Assembly: GCA_023055355.1 (NCBI GenBank)
Contig: JALJCS010000034.1
Coordinates: 944,001-1,008,000 of the forward strand
DNA from: Agelaius tricolor
Lineage: Eukaryota; Chordata; Aves; Passeriformes; Icteridae
Direction of reading: 5' to 3'
Length of the DNA stretch: 64,000 bases
The notes under the pieces are model-generated. The model saw nothing but the letters and a program-made list of their open reading frames with translations, did no database searches and had not been told where the DNA came from. This document shows positions 33,430 to 45,200 of the stretch, in pieces. Positions within the stretch are counted from its first letter, which is position 1; every line of letters starts with the position of its first letter. The position numbers were made by a program, and so were the translations under genes.

Positions 33430-35656
33430 CCTTGAGTATTCTGTATTTCAACCAATTATTACTTGGGATGCATTTTGCTTTTGAATTCACGGGATGATGT
33501 TTAATTTAATATTCAGTCAGAAGTACTCGGTGCCATTTACCATGACAACCAAAAACAATGAATAATATATTTATGTCATCCATTAATAACCATCCAGCCA
33601 TTTAAAAGTTTCATCCTAATGCATTCTGGAAATCTGCAAATTAATTATGGAAAACCCTGAATGAATATAAAATTGAAATGCTGAAGAATTTAAATGATGC
33701 AATTAAATGCTATTGCATGTAACTCAAAGTTATTTTCTTCTAATACTTACTCATCAGTCTTAATTTCAATACCAGCGTTTAGCAACAGAATCAGCTCTTA
33801 TATCATCTCGAAACATTGGAATTTCAAGTCAAGATTGTGTTCTTTTTCCTTTGGTTGCATTATTTCCAGGCACAAATTGAAAGCCTTTATTTAAACAAAA
33901 GTGGTCTTTTTAAAGACAGATGACAATGCTCATCAAATTAAGGAGGTTGAGGTCAGAGGTGTCAATTCTTGTTGTTTAAAAAACCCCAATGAACCCAGTC
34001 ATGGGAACTGGTCTCCAATCACAGGTACCTAAAAATCCTGATTAAACTCTGTGGTGCTGGCAAATCCATACATAGCTAGTACTAATAAGTAAGATTTGCT
34101 GACCAGGCTGCCTGAGAAGTTCATATGTACATAAATATCTTTATCCTTATCACAGTTAATGACCTGACAATAGCCATTGAAGAATAGTTTGTGCCAAAAC
34201 TAACTTAGACTCAGTAAAATCCTGAATGAACAAGAGGTCATGCAAACTGTATCCCAGTTAAAAACCAGCACAGTGGTGCAGAAAATCAAAGCTGTTGGGT
34301 GTGTACATCGGGTGTGCAGTGAAATCTTCAGGCAGGTCAATTGCTTTGAAAATGAAAAAAAATTGTGATTTGAGGGAAGGGCCAATTTTAACAGCAAGAG
34401 AGAGAGGGTATAGGATCCCAAGGAAAAATAGCTTGAAGCATCAGGAAATCTTTTATTTGCTTATTTCTGTTTGTTTCACTGATATCAATGCTTTTGTATA
34501 AGCTCAATCATTTTGACCAAGGCCAAATGACTGTGCTTAGGTAGTTCTGTTTTAGGTACTATAAAATCTGAGAAATAAAAGACTTTGCAGGAATGTATTT
34601 TTTATCAGAAGTTCCACTTTGTGTATCCCTTTAAATCAGCAGTTAAGGGGAGTGAGACAGTTTAAAATCTCTTCATAGTCTGGACTGGAAGGCAGCCCAG
34701 GAACCTGAACAATGTCACCTCACTGAGTCACCCTCACTGCTGACAAATCAGCCTGGAAATCCAGGTTCTGAGCCAAAACAAGGAGAACAGAAAATAAAAG
34801 CCCAGGTGAAGACAAACAGTAGAGTAGGCAGGGCTGAAATGTTTTTTACTAGGCAATCTTGAAAATAATTTTGTTTAAATAATCTGATTTAAACTCTAGA
34901 GAGAATGTTTTCTTGAGGGTAAATTCATTGAAACAAACATTTTGAAAAACAAGTCATGAAGGGTATCCATCTTATAGAAAACAGATTTTTTTTTTTCTGT
35001 ATTGTTTTCCTTCTCTTTTCATGAACAACAGTAAAATACATGTATTACATGTAAATGATCAGATTTGGCCGTTTCAAGCCAAATTTAATCCAACTAAATA
35101 TGTGGGGAAAAAAGTAATAACAAAGTGAAGCAGGTTTTTTAAATTATGTGGTTTTCATCAAATAATGCTTATTTTGACATTCCATTATCTGGTCGCGTAT
35201 TTTGGGACAAAAACCATTAATTATTTCTCATATATCCTTAAATAAAACCAGCCCAAGTCTCTCAGTACAAACACTCCTGCTTTAAATTCTGAGACCCTGA
35301 GTGTTTCATGCAGTTTTGCAGTAATACAGGTTTTTTGGAATATCTGATTATGTCCTTACATTGTTTTATATGTATCAGAGGAAATCTAACATTTGATCAA
35401 GGTGCTGACTGTGATTTTTTCATTTGATAGCTGTCATAAAATTTCTGTATGACATTATTTGGCCTGGGGTTTTCATTGATTAGTTTTGATTAGATTTTGG
35501 GGGTTCCTTTTGTTTTTTAAATTTAGTAAAAAAAATCTGCTTTTATTCTAATTCTCCTATCATTTTGAGAGCAGAGCAGTGAGTCGGGCAGTACTCCAAG
35601 CTTACAGAGCTGTGTTGTTGCTGATAACAAGGGGAGGTTTTCTCTTTCTCTTTCAG
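33430..35656. other. AT-rich non-coding stretch
   Basis: Very AT-rich, with possible conserved non-coding character at about 33450-33700 (repeated TAAT cores, long runs of unique sequence). No exon or repeat was recognised. A small plus-strand open frame at 33694-33894 is not supported. Confidence 0.45.
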
Positions 35657-35759
35657 TGCACGAGAGGGGAGTGCTGGAACCCTTGGCAGGAGGAAGCCCT
35701 TCCCTGACACACGGACGTTGGCCGAGCGCTGTGGCACAGCCCCGGGCTCTGCTGGAAAG
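35657..35759 (+). other. Exon-like GC-rich segment with splice sites
   Basis: A long pyrimidine tract (ttttctctttctctttcag) ends at 35656 and a donor GGAAAG|gtaatc begins at 35760. The 103 nt between are GC-rich with CpGs, unlike the surroundings. Two of three frames are open and neither is recognised. It lies 5.5 kb downstream, on the plus strand, of the CpG island, so it may be an exon of a transcript starting there. A chance pair of splice-like sites around an old repeat is also possible. Confidence 0.35.
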
Positions 35760-36820
35760 GTAATCCACGTCTGGGCTCAGTCCCAGCAGAGCTGTGCAAC
35801 CCCATCAGGAGCACGGGGATCAATGTTCACCTTCCTTCCCTGATCCCCCACCACCGAGGCTTTCTGCATGCAGGGCCTTAGCCTTTGCACCAGTGTATGG
35901 ATCTGTCCATGTAGGATCTAGCTTGCCTCAGGGGCACTACGAATACAACATTGCACAAGTCCTGCCATATCAATATTCATTTGTTTTTATTGATTAGTTG
36001 GCACTTGTAAATTCTGGGTACTGAATTAATGGGTGCTGAATAACTACTTCGATTAATGAAGCTAAAATTGGCTTTAGCATCCTACACTAACTACAGACAT
36101 TTTTTTCTATTACAAAGCTAATTATTTCTTTTTTTATGATCTGCAGCTAATTTACTTATTTGCTGATCCTTGGCACCTCACTGGAAGCCACAGAGTAATG
36201 AAAGAGAAGCTATTTATAAAGGTTCCTAATTTACAGTATTACACAAGAGCATCCTTACTCTAACTCCATATTTAAACATTAGAATTAATAAGTGAATTTC
36301 ACCAAATGACTGCATTTCAGAGGGTAAAATTTTAGAAGATTAATTTGAGGTGCTGCCTCTTTTACCACTGTTTTGGCACATTTTGTATGTGTCTTATTCA
36401 TGCACGTAGTTATTAGTGGAGACACAGCATAAGGTAGGTGAACACATTCTTGAATGTGTGCTCTGACACACAGTCCACGTGTCATGGTGGTGTTGTCTTT
36501 GCTATTTCCTTTTTGCACAGAAGTTCTTTGTCTGATTTTTATTGAACCATATCTTTTGGAAAAGATATATTTTCCTTTCTTCCTTGGTAAGTATAATGGG
36601 GCCCATTTTTTCTTTTTTTGGAGCCTTCTCTACACAATAAAAACCCCAGTGGAGGCGGACAGTGCTCATCCTCCATAGCTGGTCTGGGGCCTAAGCAGCA
36701 GCATTATGAGAGTCACTAGCAATGTGTGTAAGAAACAACTCACCACAAGGGAAAATGAGACACAGGCACAGAAATCCCAGATCTGTTTAGCAAGCTACTT
36801 TTTTAGAGCTGCTTGGAGAA
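35760..36820. other. No gene recognised
   Basis: Unique-looking sequence. The TAAT-rich stretch 36000-36160 resembles a conserved non-coding element. A splice-like pair flanks 36521-36583 on the plus strand, but the content is low-complexity and unconvincing. Confidence 0.4.
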
Positions 36821-37110
36821 TGTGACACGCAGTGGTGACGTCCTTGTGTCAGGTAATGCAGGTGACCAGCGCAGACACAGCAGGAGATGAGGACTCCAGA
36901 CTGTCAAGCACTCGCACTGTGGGGGTATAAAAACCCAGGGGTTCCTTTGTTTGGGGCTCCTCATTGCAGGCACCAGACTGGAGCTGCTCTTTTTCTTATT
37001 GCACCATGAATAAAGTATTTTAAGGGTCGTGATGTCTGAGGCTCTCCTGTGGGGATCCCGGGATGGAGCCGGTGAAGAGACCTGGTCTGGGTGTGAGTGT
37101 GGAGGGCACA
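36821..37110 (+). mobile_element. LTR-like unit with TATA box and poly(A) signal
   Basis: It begins TGTGACACG and has a TATA box (TATAAAAA, 36926-36933). About 75 bp later comes AATAAA at 37009-37014, followed by a GC-rich tail ending near GGGCACA. Promoter, short R region and polyadenylation signal in this order is LTR architecture. No internal genes adjoin, and no target duplication was found. The right boundary is a guess. Confidence 0.5.
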
Positions 37111-37401
37111 GGTGAGAAGGGGCCTCAGTCCCAGTGCAGGAGTGACTCCAGGATGTCCAGACAGGCATGGTGCCTTAGCAACTGCAGTTCACACCTCTCA
37201 AGGTTTTCATTAACTTTCATGGGAGAAGTAGCCCAGGTAAGGGCTAACAATCTATGGATGAGGGCTCTGTTAGTTAAGTGAAAAGGGAGATGTGCTGTGC
37301 AAAACTTCTTTGTTTATTGCTTTTGCTGACTGGCTGGAAGTGGGGTCACAGTAAGCTCGGAGGGCTTGATATGAATGAAATAATTTAACCAGAAAATACA
37401 T
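37111..37401. other. Spacer between two LTR-like units
   Basis: About 290 bp with no recognisable feature; it could be leftover internal sequence of one of the flanking elements. Confidence 0.35.
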
Positions 37402-37753
37402 TGTAGGGAGATAGAATATAAGAAAATAAAGGTAGTATAGAAAGTAATCTTAGCCCTTAAGGAGTTGCAGCTGAGCCAATTATTAGAGATTGGCAACAGG
37501 CCTGACTTTACCAGGCCACAGCTGTAGCCAATAATAAGAAGAGTGTTATAAAAGAGTGGATTGGTTGGTTGAGGGGAACTGTAGTCAGTTGGCTGCTGTG
37601 AGAAGAAGGAAGAGTCAGTGCTTAGAGGAGCTGCCTACGAGAAACATCAAGGAGGTACAAAACTCTAGCAATACGGAACTTTTGTAATATAATGACAACA
37701 AAGCATCTTAAGGAAGGTGACTCTGCAAAATGCCATCCTTAACCAATCTCACA
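37402..37753 (+). mobile_element. Solo LTR, second family, with CCAAT and TATA boxes
   Basis: About 350 bp starting TGTAGGGAGATAG. It holds a CCAAT box (37528-37532) and TATAAAAG (37547-37554) with normal 15-bp spacing, followed by a purine-rich transcribed-looking tail. The blocks 'ccaggccacagctgtagcc' and 'gtataaaagagtgg'-like sequence resemble a recurrent songbird LTR as I recall it. The right end (near CTCACA) is uncertain and no target duplication is clear. Confidence 0.6.
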
Positions 37754-40700
37754 TTTGTGCCTTTAATAGTTGTTATTAAAGTGTGATTTTACGTAAATGA
37801 AGATGTACATGGTTTCCGGATTGATGGAACTCAAGCATGGGATTACTGTAATTTTGCACAAAAATGCACCAAGGTATTCTCAGCCAGCATCAGAATTAAT
37901 GAATGAAAGCAAATAATTTCAGTTCTTGGGGCCATCACAACTTCAGTGATATTGGGAAATCTCCCAGTGGCACAGGGCCATGAGATGGTGGCAGCATTCC
38001 CTTAGTGCTGCTGGCACCACGAGGGGTGGCTGCACAGCCGTGTGTCCTTTGTGCTGGCTCACTGATTGCTGTGGCTGGGGATGCGTTGACATGAGCAAGA
38101 GCAACAGTCTCTTTTAGGAAGTTCAGGAGCCGTAGGTTATCAAATATGGTTTATATTGGCTAGTTTAACTGTTGAATAAAATGTAGGTGATATCTGCAAT
38201 TCCTGTGCCAGGAATCGGGTGTAGAAGTGCAAAAACGCTTGGATTTTAGCGTATGGCGTTATACATCCCAGTACAGTGTGTGTAGGAAGGTGGATGCCAG
38301 TTCACACACATTTTCAAAAGCAGGGATGACTAACTGTCAGGCTGGAGAGCAGAAGTCAAAGTTTGCTTCTGTAATGGGCTGTGCAGAGTAGCAATATTTT
38401 TGTTCAGGTCTCTAGTAACCTGTGCATTAGGAATAAAAATTACAACTTAGCTGTTTAGGAGTCAGCAAAGAACAACTGCTGTCCTGTTTCTCTGTGAGCA
38501 AGGGCTGAGCTGGTGAGTAATGACTTCTGGATCAATGCTGATTTTTATTTGCTATTTCCTGATGCTAAGCATGAGTCTCCTTCACTTTCACTGCTTGAAG
38601 TACGTATGCCTTCACTGCTCTGTTTGTCATGATTTCTGCCTTCCCACTGAAGCTTGATCCTTTTAACAAGACCTGTATGGGGTAGTTTGCAGTAAAAAGT
38701 ATGGATTGTTTTTGGGAATCTACTTGTTTCTGACTTGCACCTATTGCACTGAGCCATGTTTGTAAATGTGAAGCTGAAACGTTAGCAATATTGCAATACT
38801 GTACATTTTTACTTGTTATTCAGAAGTACTATTAATAGTGTCCTGTTTATGGATGACTAAGCAAAAAAATTGAAATGCAAGTGAAAAAAAATTTGGCTAA
38901 GAAAGAGCAAAGTCTTGCCCACATATGCTTTAAAATAACAGTGTTCTGAGTGGTGGCCTCAGGCAAATAGTTCGACGTGGAGTGATGGGAGCAGACTACT
39001 GGAAGTAATTATAAAAAATTGATGAGTTGATAACATAATGCTATAAAGCACCAGCTTCATCTGTAGCTTTTTAGAGTACAGGAAACTTTGACCCAAAAAG
39101 GTTTAGAATGGCTGGAAGGCATTTGATTGAAAAAAGGGGAGCTATGAAGCTTAAAATAAGAGGCAGATTAAAGTGCTGGTAAAGTTATCATTTTAACTGA
39201 GCTGACTTTTAGTAGACTGAATTCCTGTAAACCATCTAGTGCATAAAAATAAAGCAAAATGGTAACTGAAACTATATTTTGTAGCACAACATCTTTTATT
39301 TCAGTATAAGTAAAGGACAGTTTGAACAGTAGAAGTGGAGTTTTTAGAGGAAGGGTTTTGCTTTAATGCAAGTTTGGAGACTAGAATGTCAGTGGTGAAC
39401 AGTTTGAGAAAAGCGAACATCTTTGATTTGAAGCTATCAGGATTTTTGTTCCTCCTTGTAGAGAAGAAAATAACCAGAATCAGTCACTAAGGTTCCTTTG
39501 AAGTGTTCTAGCAAGTTATGAACTGCACATGTTGGTAACTGTCTGCGTAGCAAAAGTGCTTTCCTTTTAGGAAGTGGGTGAGAGAAATAATTTGAAATTT
39601 TCATTTGCAAGATGATGTTCATGGTAGAAATGGCTATAAGTTGTCCTGGTCTTTCTAAAAAATATTTCTTTGACAGACCTTGTCCAGATCAGGAAAAAGA
39701 GTCACTAACAATCTCAATTCACAAAAATATGTTTAAAAGACCATTAGTACTTTAAACCAAGTTTAGAGGTATTCACTTTCAACCTACCATTGCTCTTGTT
39801 CCTTTTTGCAATAATAATAACTTCAATAATAATAATTTCTGTTCCATATTCCTGTTTATTGCTGTATATATGGTATATATATATATACCATAGCTATGCT
39901 TCTTTATTTATTGCTGTAACAAACACCCGGGAAAATTGTGCAGTACCTTATTCTAAATGATATAGTAACCTGGCCAAAAAAATAAATTAATTCACACTGT
40001 GCATACAGTCTGAGTGAAAAGAGCACAGCTCTCGTTTTGGTAGGTAATGGAGATTGGTACAAGGTTAAGAAACAGGTTACCTTTACAACCTTACAATTTT
40101 TGTGAAAGTGTTAGCACTTAAAAAAATTTTTTCTGCTTGGTTTTTTAAGATGTAGTGAGACTACAGGAGTTGGAGGCATGCCAACTTGTCTTGTGCAGGA
40201 ACAGGTGAAAATGATTTTAAAAGCAATATTTGTGTTTTACTTCATTAGCTTTCTCTTACTTACTGGTATTCAGACTTGGTTCCTACTCATGCTTACCTGC
40301 ACACCACCACCAAAAATCCCCCACACATTCCCTAGCCCTGTGAGCTCCCAGGAAAGCGCTGCAGGAATTCATCAATGGAATGAACAGCTGTCTGAAGGCT
40401 GCCCACACCTGCACAGGGAACTGGGGTTTAGCTCTTATCCCACCATGCTTACTGTCTCCTGCTTGCCACAGATCCTTGCCTTTGTTCTGGCTGTCAGAGC
40501 TGCAGGAGGAAGGTTGGTTCCAGAGGGAAGTTTGTGCTTCCTGGGTTCTTTGCACCAGGCAGAGAATTCTGTCATTGCTGGGAGCTTGGCCATCAGCAGA
40601 GCAGAGGGACTGATCTCCTGGGGCTGGGGTCAGCGTGATCCAGGGACAGGGATACCAGCAGTCAAAATAGAATCCCAGATGTGTTGTTTGGTAATGTGGG

Positions 40701-42164
40701 AATCCCAGCAATGAACATCTGAAAGGTGCTTTTCAGAGAAGGATTCTCTTTTACCAGAGTTTCCATTCAGAGGTTTATAAGGCCTGGTGCTTGTTTTGGA
40801 ATTTGCTAATCTTCGATTTTCTCTGGCAATTAAAATGTGCACAGTCAGTGATGGAAATAGAACAATTAAGGTTGTGTAAAGACCTGGCCTACTCAGATTT
40901 TTCTTGGAGAGAAAAGAGGTGTGGCAGGGGAATTAGCTAAAGAAGGCAGTACTTCTGTCACCTACAGCCTACATGAAAACTCTTGCTTATTTAAAGAAAT
41001 AAGCTGTCACTGTAACTTTGGTGGATGGGGCCCAAAAGGAGGATGAAATTCAGGCACTTTTTCATACACTTGTGGCATAATGAGTGGCTGTACTTCTGGC
41101 AGGGTATCACAGTACATGAAGTAAGTTCAGGTTACCTGTAATCTTTATATCACAAATGATCTAGTATGGGTCATAAATCCTGTAAATTTGAGGTTGCCTA
41201 AAATAGAGAGCAAAATGATCAGTCATTCTCATGAGCTGACCTAGCCTGGGTAATCACAAGGAAGAGTTGTGACAGGAACTAAAGGAAAATGCGGTTCATT
41301 GAATCTTTCATAAATTGATAAACTCTTGCAGCTTTAAAGGAATGACCCTTTCAAAGCAAAATAATGAAATCCATCTCTTGTCAGTTTGGGGAGATTTATA
41401 ATTGTAAGCTGATGAATTTTAGCAATGCTGTCAGTCTGCTTTTCAGATCAATGCCAATGAAATATTTTGTTTACGATTTAACCTCCAGCTCCCCTGAAAT
41501 TTGTGAGTTTTAATACCAGAAGTAGTTATGTCTAACTCTATCGATCCACTGGTAAATTAAATGGTAAACAAAAGCAACCTTATTATTTTGTCAAAATGCT
41601 CTCAATAGGAAGCAAAACTCTTTATTAAAACAGGATATGTTACACTGAAATGAAAAGGAAGTTTCATTTCAAGAACCATCTTCTAAAAAACAGAGCAAGA
41701 CCTTCACACAGCTAGATTTATTTGATGGGAATAGTACAAAGGTAATAAAACTGAAATTGTATATTGAATTTCTTTTCCCTGGAATAAAGACAAAGGACCT
41801 AAAAAAAGATCTAAGACCTACCTAAAATGCACATATGATAAATTTGCTCCAGCAATGTATTTTCTTTTTTTTCCTTCAAGTAGCTAATGAATAACTTTTC
41901 TTTTTGAAATTTTAGGGCTTATGTATTTCTATTTCATGTCGAATCCCCTACTGATCTCTGAAATATGTTGTGCAAACATACATTGTATGTAGGTTATATA
42001 TTCACAGTGACATTACTGTGGTACAGGAGCACAATGAACACAATCTTTAGGGGGGCATTTCCAGTGCTGAGTAAGTTAATATTTCAGCCACGTTCTAGCC
42101 CATGGAATCATTTACTTTTGAAAAGAGCTTTAAGATTATCAGTTTAAAGTTATCAAGTGTGCTG
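37754..42164. other. No gene recognised
   Basis: Unique-looking sequence with a perfect AT palindrome at 39869-39892. The 178-codon plus frame at 40178 and the overlapping 142-codon minus frame at 40283 are mirror images over a GC-richer patch and show no known domain. Confidence 0.5.
39869..39892. repeat. 24-bp perfect AT-rich palindrome
   Basis: TATGGTATATAT followed by its exact complement, with no spacer. It is a (TA)n tract bounded by inverted TATGG/CCATA ends that could extrude as a cruciform. Confidence 0.95.
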
Positions 42165-42225
42165 ACCCTGCACTGCCAAGCCCACCACTAAACCATGTCC
42201 CCAAGTGCCACATCTAGGTGGCTTT
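42165..42225 (-). mobile_element. CR1 LINE fragment
   Basis: 'ccaccactaaaccatgtccc' followed by 'caagtgccacatctaggtgg' is the conserved CR1 3' block. Only about 60 bp are preserved. Confidence 0.75.
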
Positions 42226-45200
42226 TGAGTAATTCAGTAGGAGAGTAACTCCTAGGACAGCCACATAAATGTTTTTTCTTATGTGGCATGATAATTCCAT
42301 AAAAGAACCAAGTTGTTAACAAAGTAATAATATATTTTTAAAAAATCCAAACCTGCACGTAATGCTAAACCATGATTTTAAGTTTTTTTCTTGATCACAC
42401 CAATCTGAAGTGCTTGCATCACTACCGGCCTCTTAACAAATTTCTAGAGATTGAGATTTGTGCAGCTTACAAATGCCAGTGGTTCTATAGTTTATCCATC
42501 TCTAAATACCTCCTTGAGATGGTATTGGCTATTTAGGCTTGAGGCAACATGAAAAAATTGCTATTTTTATGATTAAAATCTACCTGCTACAAATAGGACA
42601 TGAGAATTCCTTTGAAAGGCATTCATCTGCCTTTGGGATGCTCCCATCTGTCTCTGGGAGCAATATTATTCTCCAATAAGTAAAAGAACACCAACAAAAT
42701 TAACTTGTTTATAAATCCTACATTTTAGACTCTTTTAACCTTTGACATGATGGTTTTCAAAGCAGTTTTTTTTTAATGTTTCCTCGAGTGCTTTGCTGTG
42801 CTGAAGCCCTGGCTGGAAGTGAGGCTACATGTCCATGCGGGATTAGATGGGCTCTGACTGAGGAGCTTTTCCCCGCTGCTCCAGGTGTTAGTGCAGGTTT
42901 TGTGCTGCCCCAGTGGCAAAGCCTTGTCTCCCCAGCCTGGGAGAAGTGTCAGTGCTCTAGGAATTTTCAACCATTCCATCACCTGGAAATACAGGATGAG
43001 AATGCTATGGTAATATTATTTAAATTGAAGCTAATCAGCATTTCAGCATTCTGGGAGCAGAATTTGAAATGTCTCTTTGAGGAGACATTTCTGAAGTAAG
43101 CCATACACCTTGTGGTGATCTGGTGGAAAATCTGTGTACGTTGGGTAAGTTGCAAAGGCTCTCAGGCGAAATAGTGGTCTGCATGGTAGCACTTACTGGT
43201 AATATTCTCCTTATGCCAATACTCATTCAGAGAGCAGGGTTCCATTGATCCAGAGGAATGGCAAATTAAGTTTCCCAATCTACTGTACAGGCGTGTGTGG
43301 GATGTAATCTGTAATAGCAGTGTGTAATAATTGCAGGAGTCTCTCCTGCAATCTTTCCCTTAGAGGCTTTGTGAATGTTATCTTTATATTTATCAACTAC
43401 TTGTACTAATTAATAGCAAAAGCTAAGCATAATATGATTCAAAACAAGCAAACAATTTGTTTGCCCTGTAAATATGACATATTACAGAAACATTTATGCC
43501 AAGACCTCAAATTTCAGGAGTAGGTATAGCTTAGTGTGTTCTTTGCTTTTGCTTTTCAATGTGATTTCCTGTTGACACTGGTAAACTCTGTTCTGTTCAG
43601 CATGGGGACAAGAACATGACATGGCAACTTGCAACTCTACCCAGCCCTATGACAGGATGATATGGAAATTTTTTCTTGCTGTTTCCACCGATCTTATTGA
43701 TCTGAAAAATAAAGGCAATGGAAGGAACAGGATTACTGTTTCACAGCAAACTTAGATTTCTACTCCTTTCAATTTTGGTCTAGATCTGCTCAAAGTTGCC
43801 ATTTCAATTTTCCCTATTGACTGAGAGCAGGTAGAGTTCTGTTTCCAAACCACCAAAACACAAAAACACCTAATGAAGCAGCCCCTGCTGTTTCGTTGCC
43901 ATTCTTGTCAGAGCTACCGCTGCTATTAGCAGAGAAGCTGACAAGAGCACCAGTGCCACTGAGCAGGTGGGTTGTCCCCAGAATGTATAATTCTGGGCAG
44001 TTTATCCCAAAATGACCGCAGTCTAATCCACACTCTTTTATTTGAAGCCACCATCTCGAAGGTCTATGAACTTTTCACTTCCTTTTTGGAGGAAGGGAAC
44101 TGTGCTTTGAGAACCACCAGCATTCAGATGGATTGGCTGGATAGAATATATTGTATGGCTGGATAGAATATATTATACTGTCCCCTTGTCACAGAGCTCA
44201 AATTTCTGCCATTACCAAGTGTTAATGCCCCTCAGAGTTTCAGCAAGGTCTTTTACAGCTCTTCCTGACATGGGCAGATGTTATTAGTGTCACTGATGGA
44301 ATGAATTGCCTCTGCCTAGGGCTGCCATGGCCTCTGAACTCTGAGATAGAAATTTTCTGTCATCATAATGTAAAATATACAAGCACTGCTGAGAGAATCT
44401 GGAGATTTTTGTATCAGAACATGCAAATTTTCATTTATTTTCACCCTCTGCAGTGAACCCTTTGTCTCCAGCGAGAGAAAGGGCAAAGGTGTTACAGAGT
44501 GGCACCTGCAAATAGCCAGCAGCCTGTTGCTGTCATTTGCTCTTAGCCGTGCTCCAGCTCTGCCTGAGCCTACAGAGGACACCTCACCTGGCTGTGTTTT
44601 TCTCCTGGGCTGCCTGTGCCTGATGAGCCATTCCCTGTAGGACAGATCATGGACACTCCTTAGTAACTCTGATAAACTGTGGAGAGCAGCTGAAAGGAGC
44701 CTTTGCAAGGGGATGCGGGGATAGCAATAATGGCACAAACACAGCTGCACTGGGGGAACACCCAGAGTAAATATTCTGAAAGTTACTGGGGTGAGACAGT
44801 CCCATTTCACCAGTGACCCTGTGAGGCTGAGCTAAGGTTTACTTGGCTTTCTTCATTCACTGTAAATGTTCGTCCTCTCTAGGTTGTGATTGCTCATGGT
44901 CATTACGGGCATGTATCTGTCTGCTGAATTAGATTTCAGAGGTAAGCTCAAGACCTGTAACAAAATCTCATTTAGTCTTTTTGTGATTAAAATAATCTCC
45001 CTACCTCTTTCTTTCCCTTCAGAAACAAATTGATTGCTGTAGAAGTGTAGGTAGAATCTTTTTTAAGAAGATGCCTGCTACTGGAATAAGATTGAAGTTG
45101 ACATTTTGACTGTAGGTCCTTCTAGCTGAGGAACAGATTATTAAAATACTTCTAATTATAGAAATTGCTTAGGTGTCTTAGACTATGAAAAATAGTATTT

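Noticed and set aside
36521..36583. Splice-like pair on the plus strand with a strong gtaagtat donor
   Set aside because: The enclosed 63 nt are low-complexity T-rich sequence with stops in two frames; likely chance.
40178..40714. 178-codon plus frame and overlapping 142-codon minus frame
   Set aside because: Both cover the same GC-richer patch, neither shows a domain, and no splice or promoter context was seen.
44316..44810. 164-codon minus-strand open frame
   Set aside because: No recognisable family; codon content looks like a chance open frame over a GC-rich patch. Checked against the missing N-terminal GALNT18 sequence without a match.
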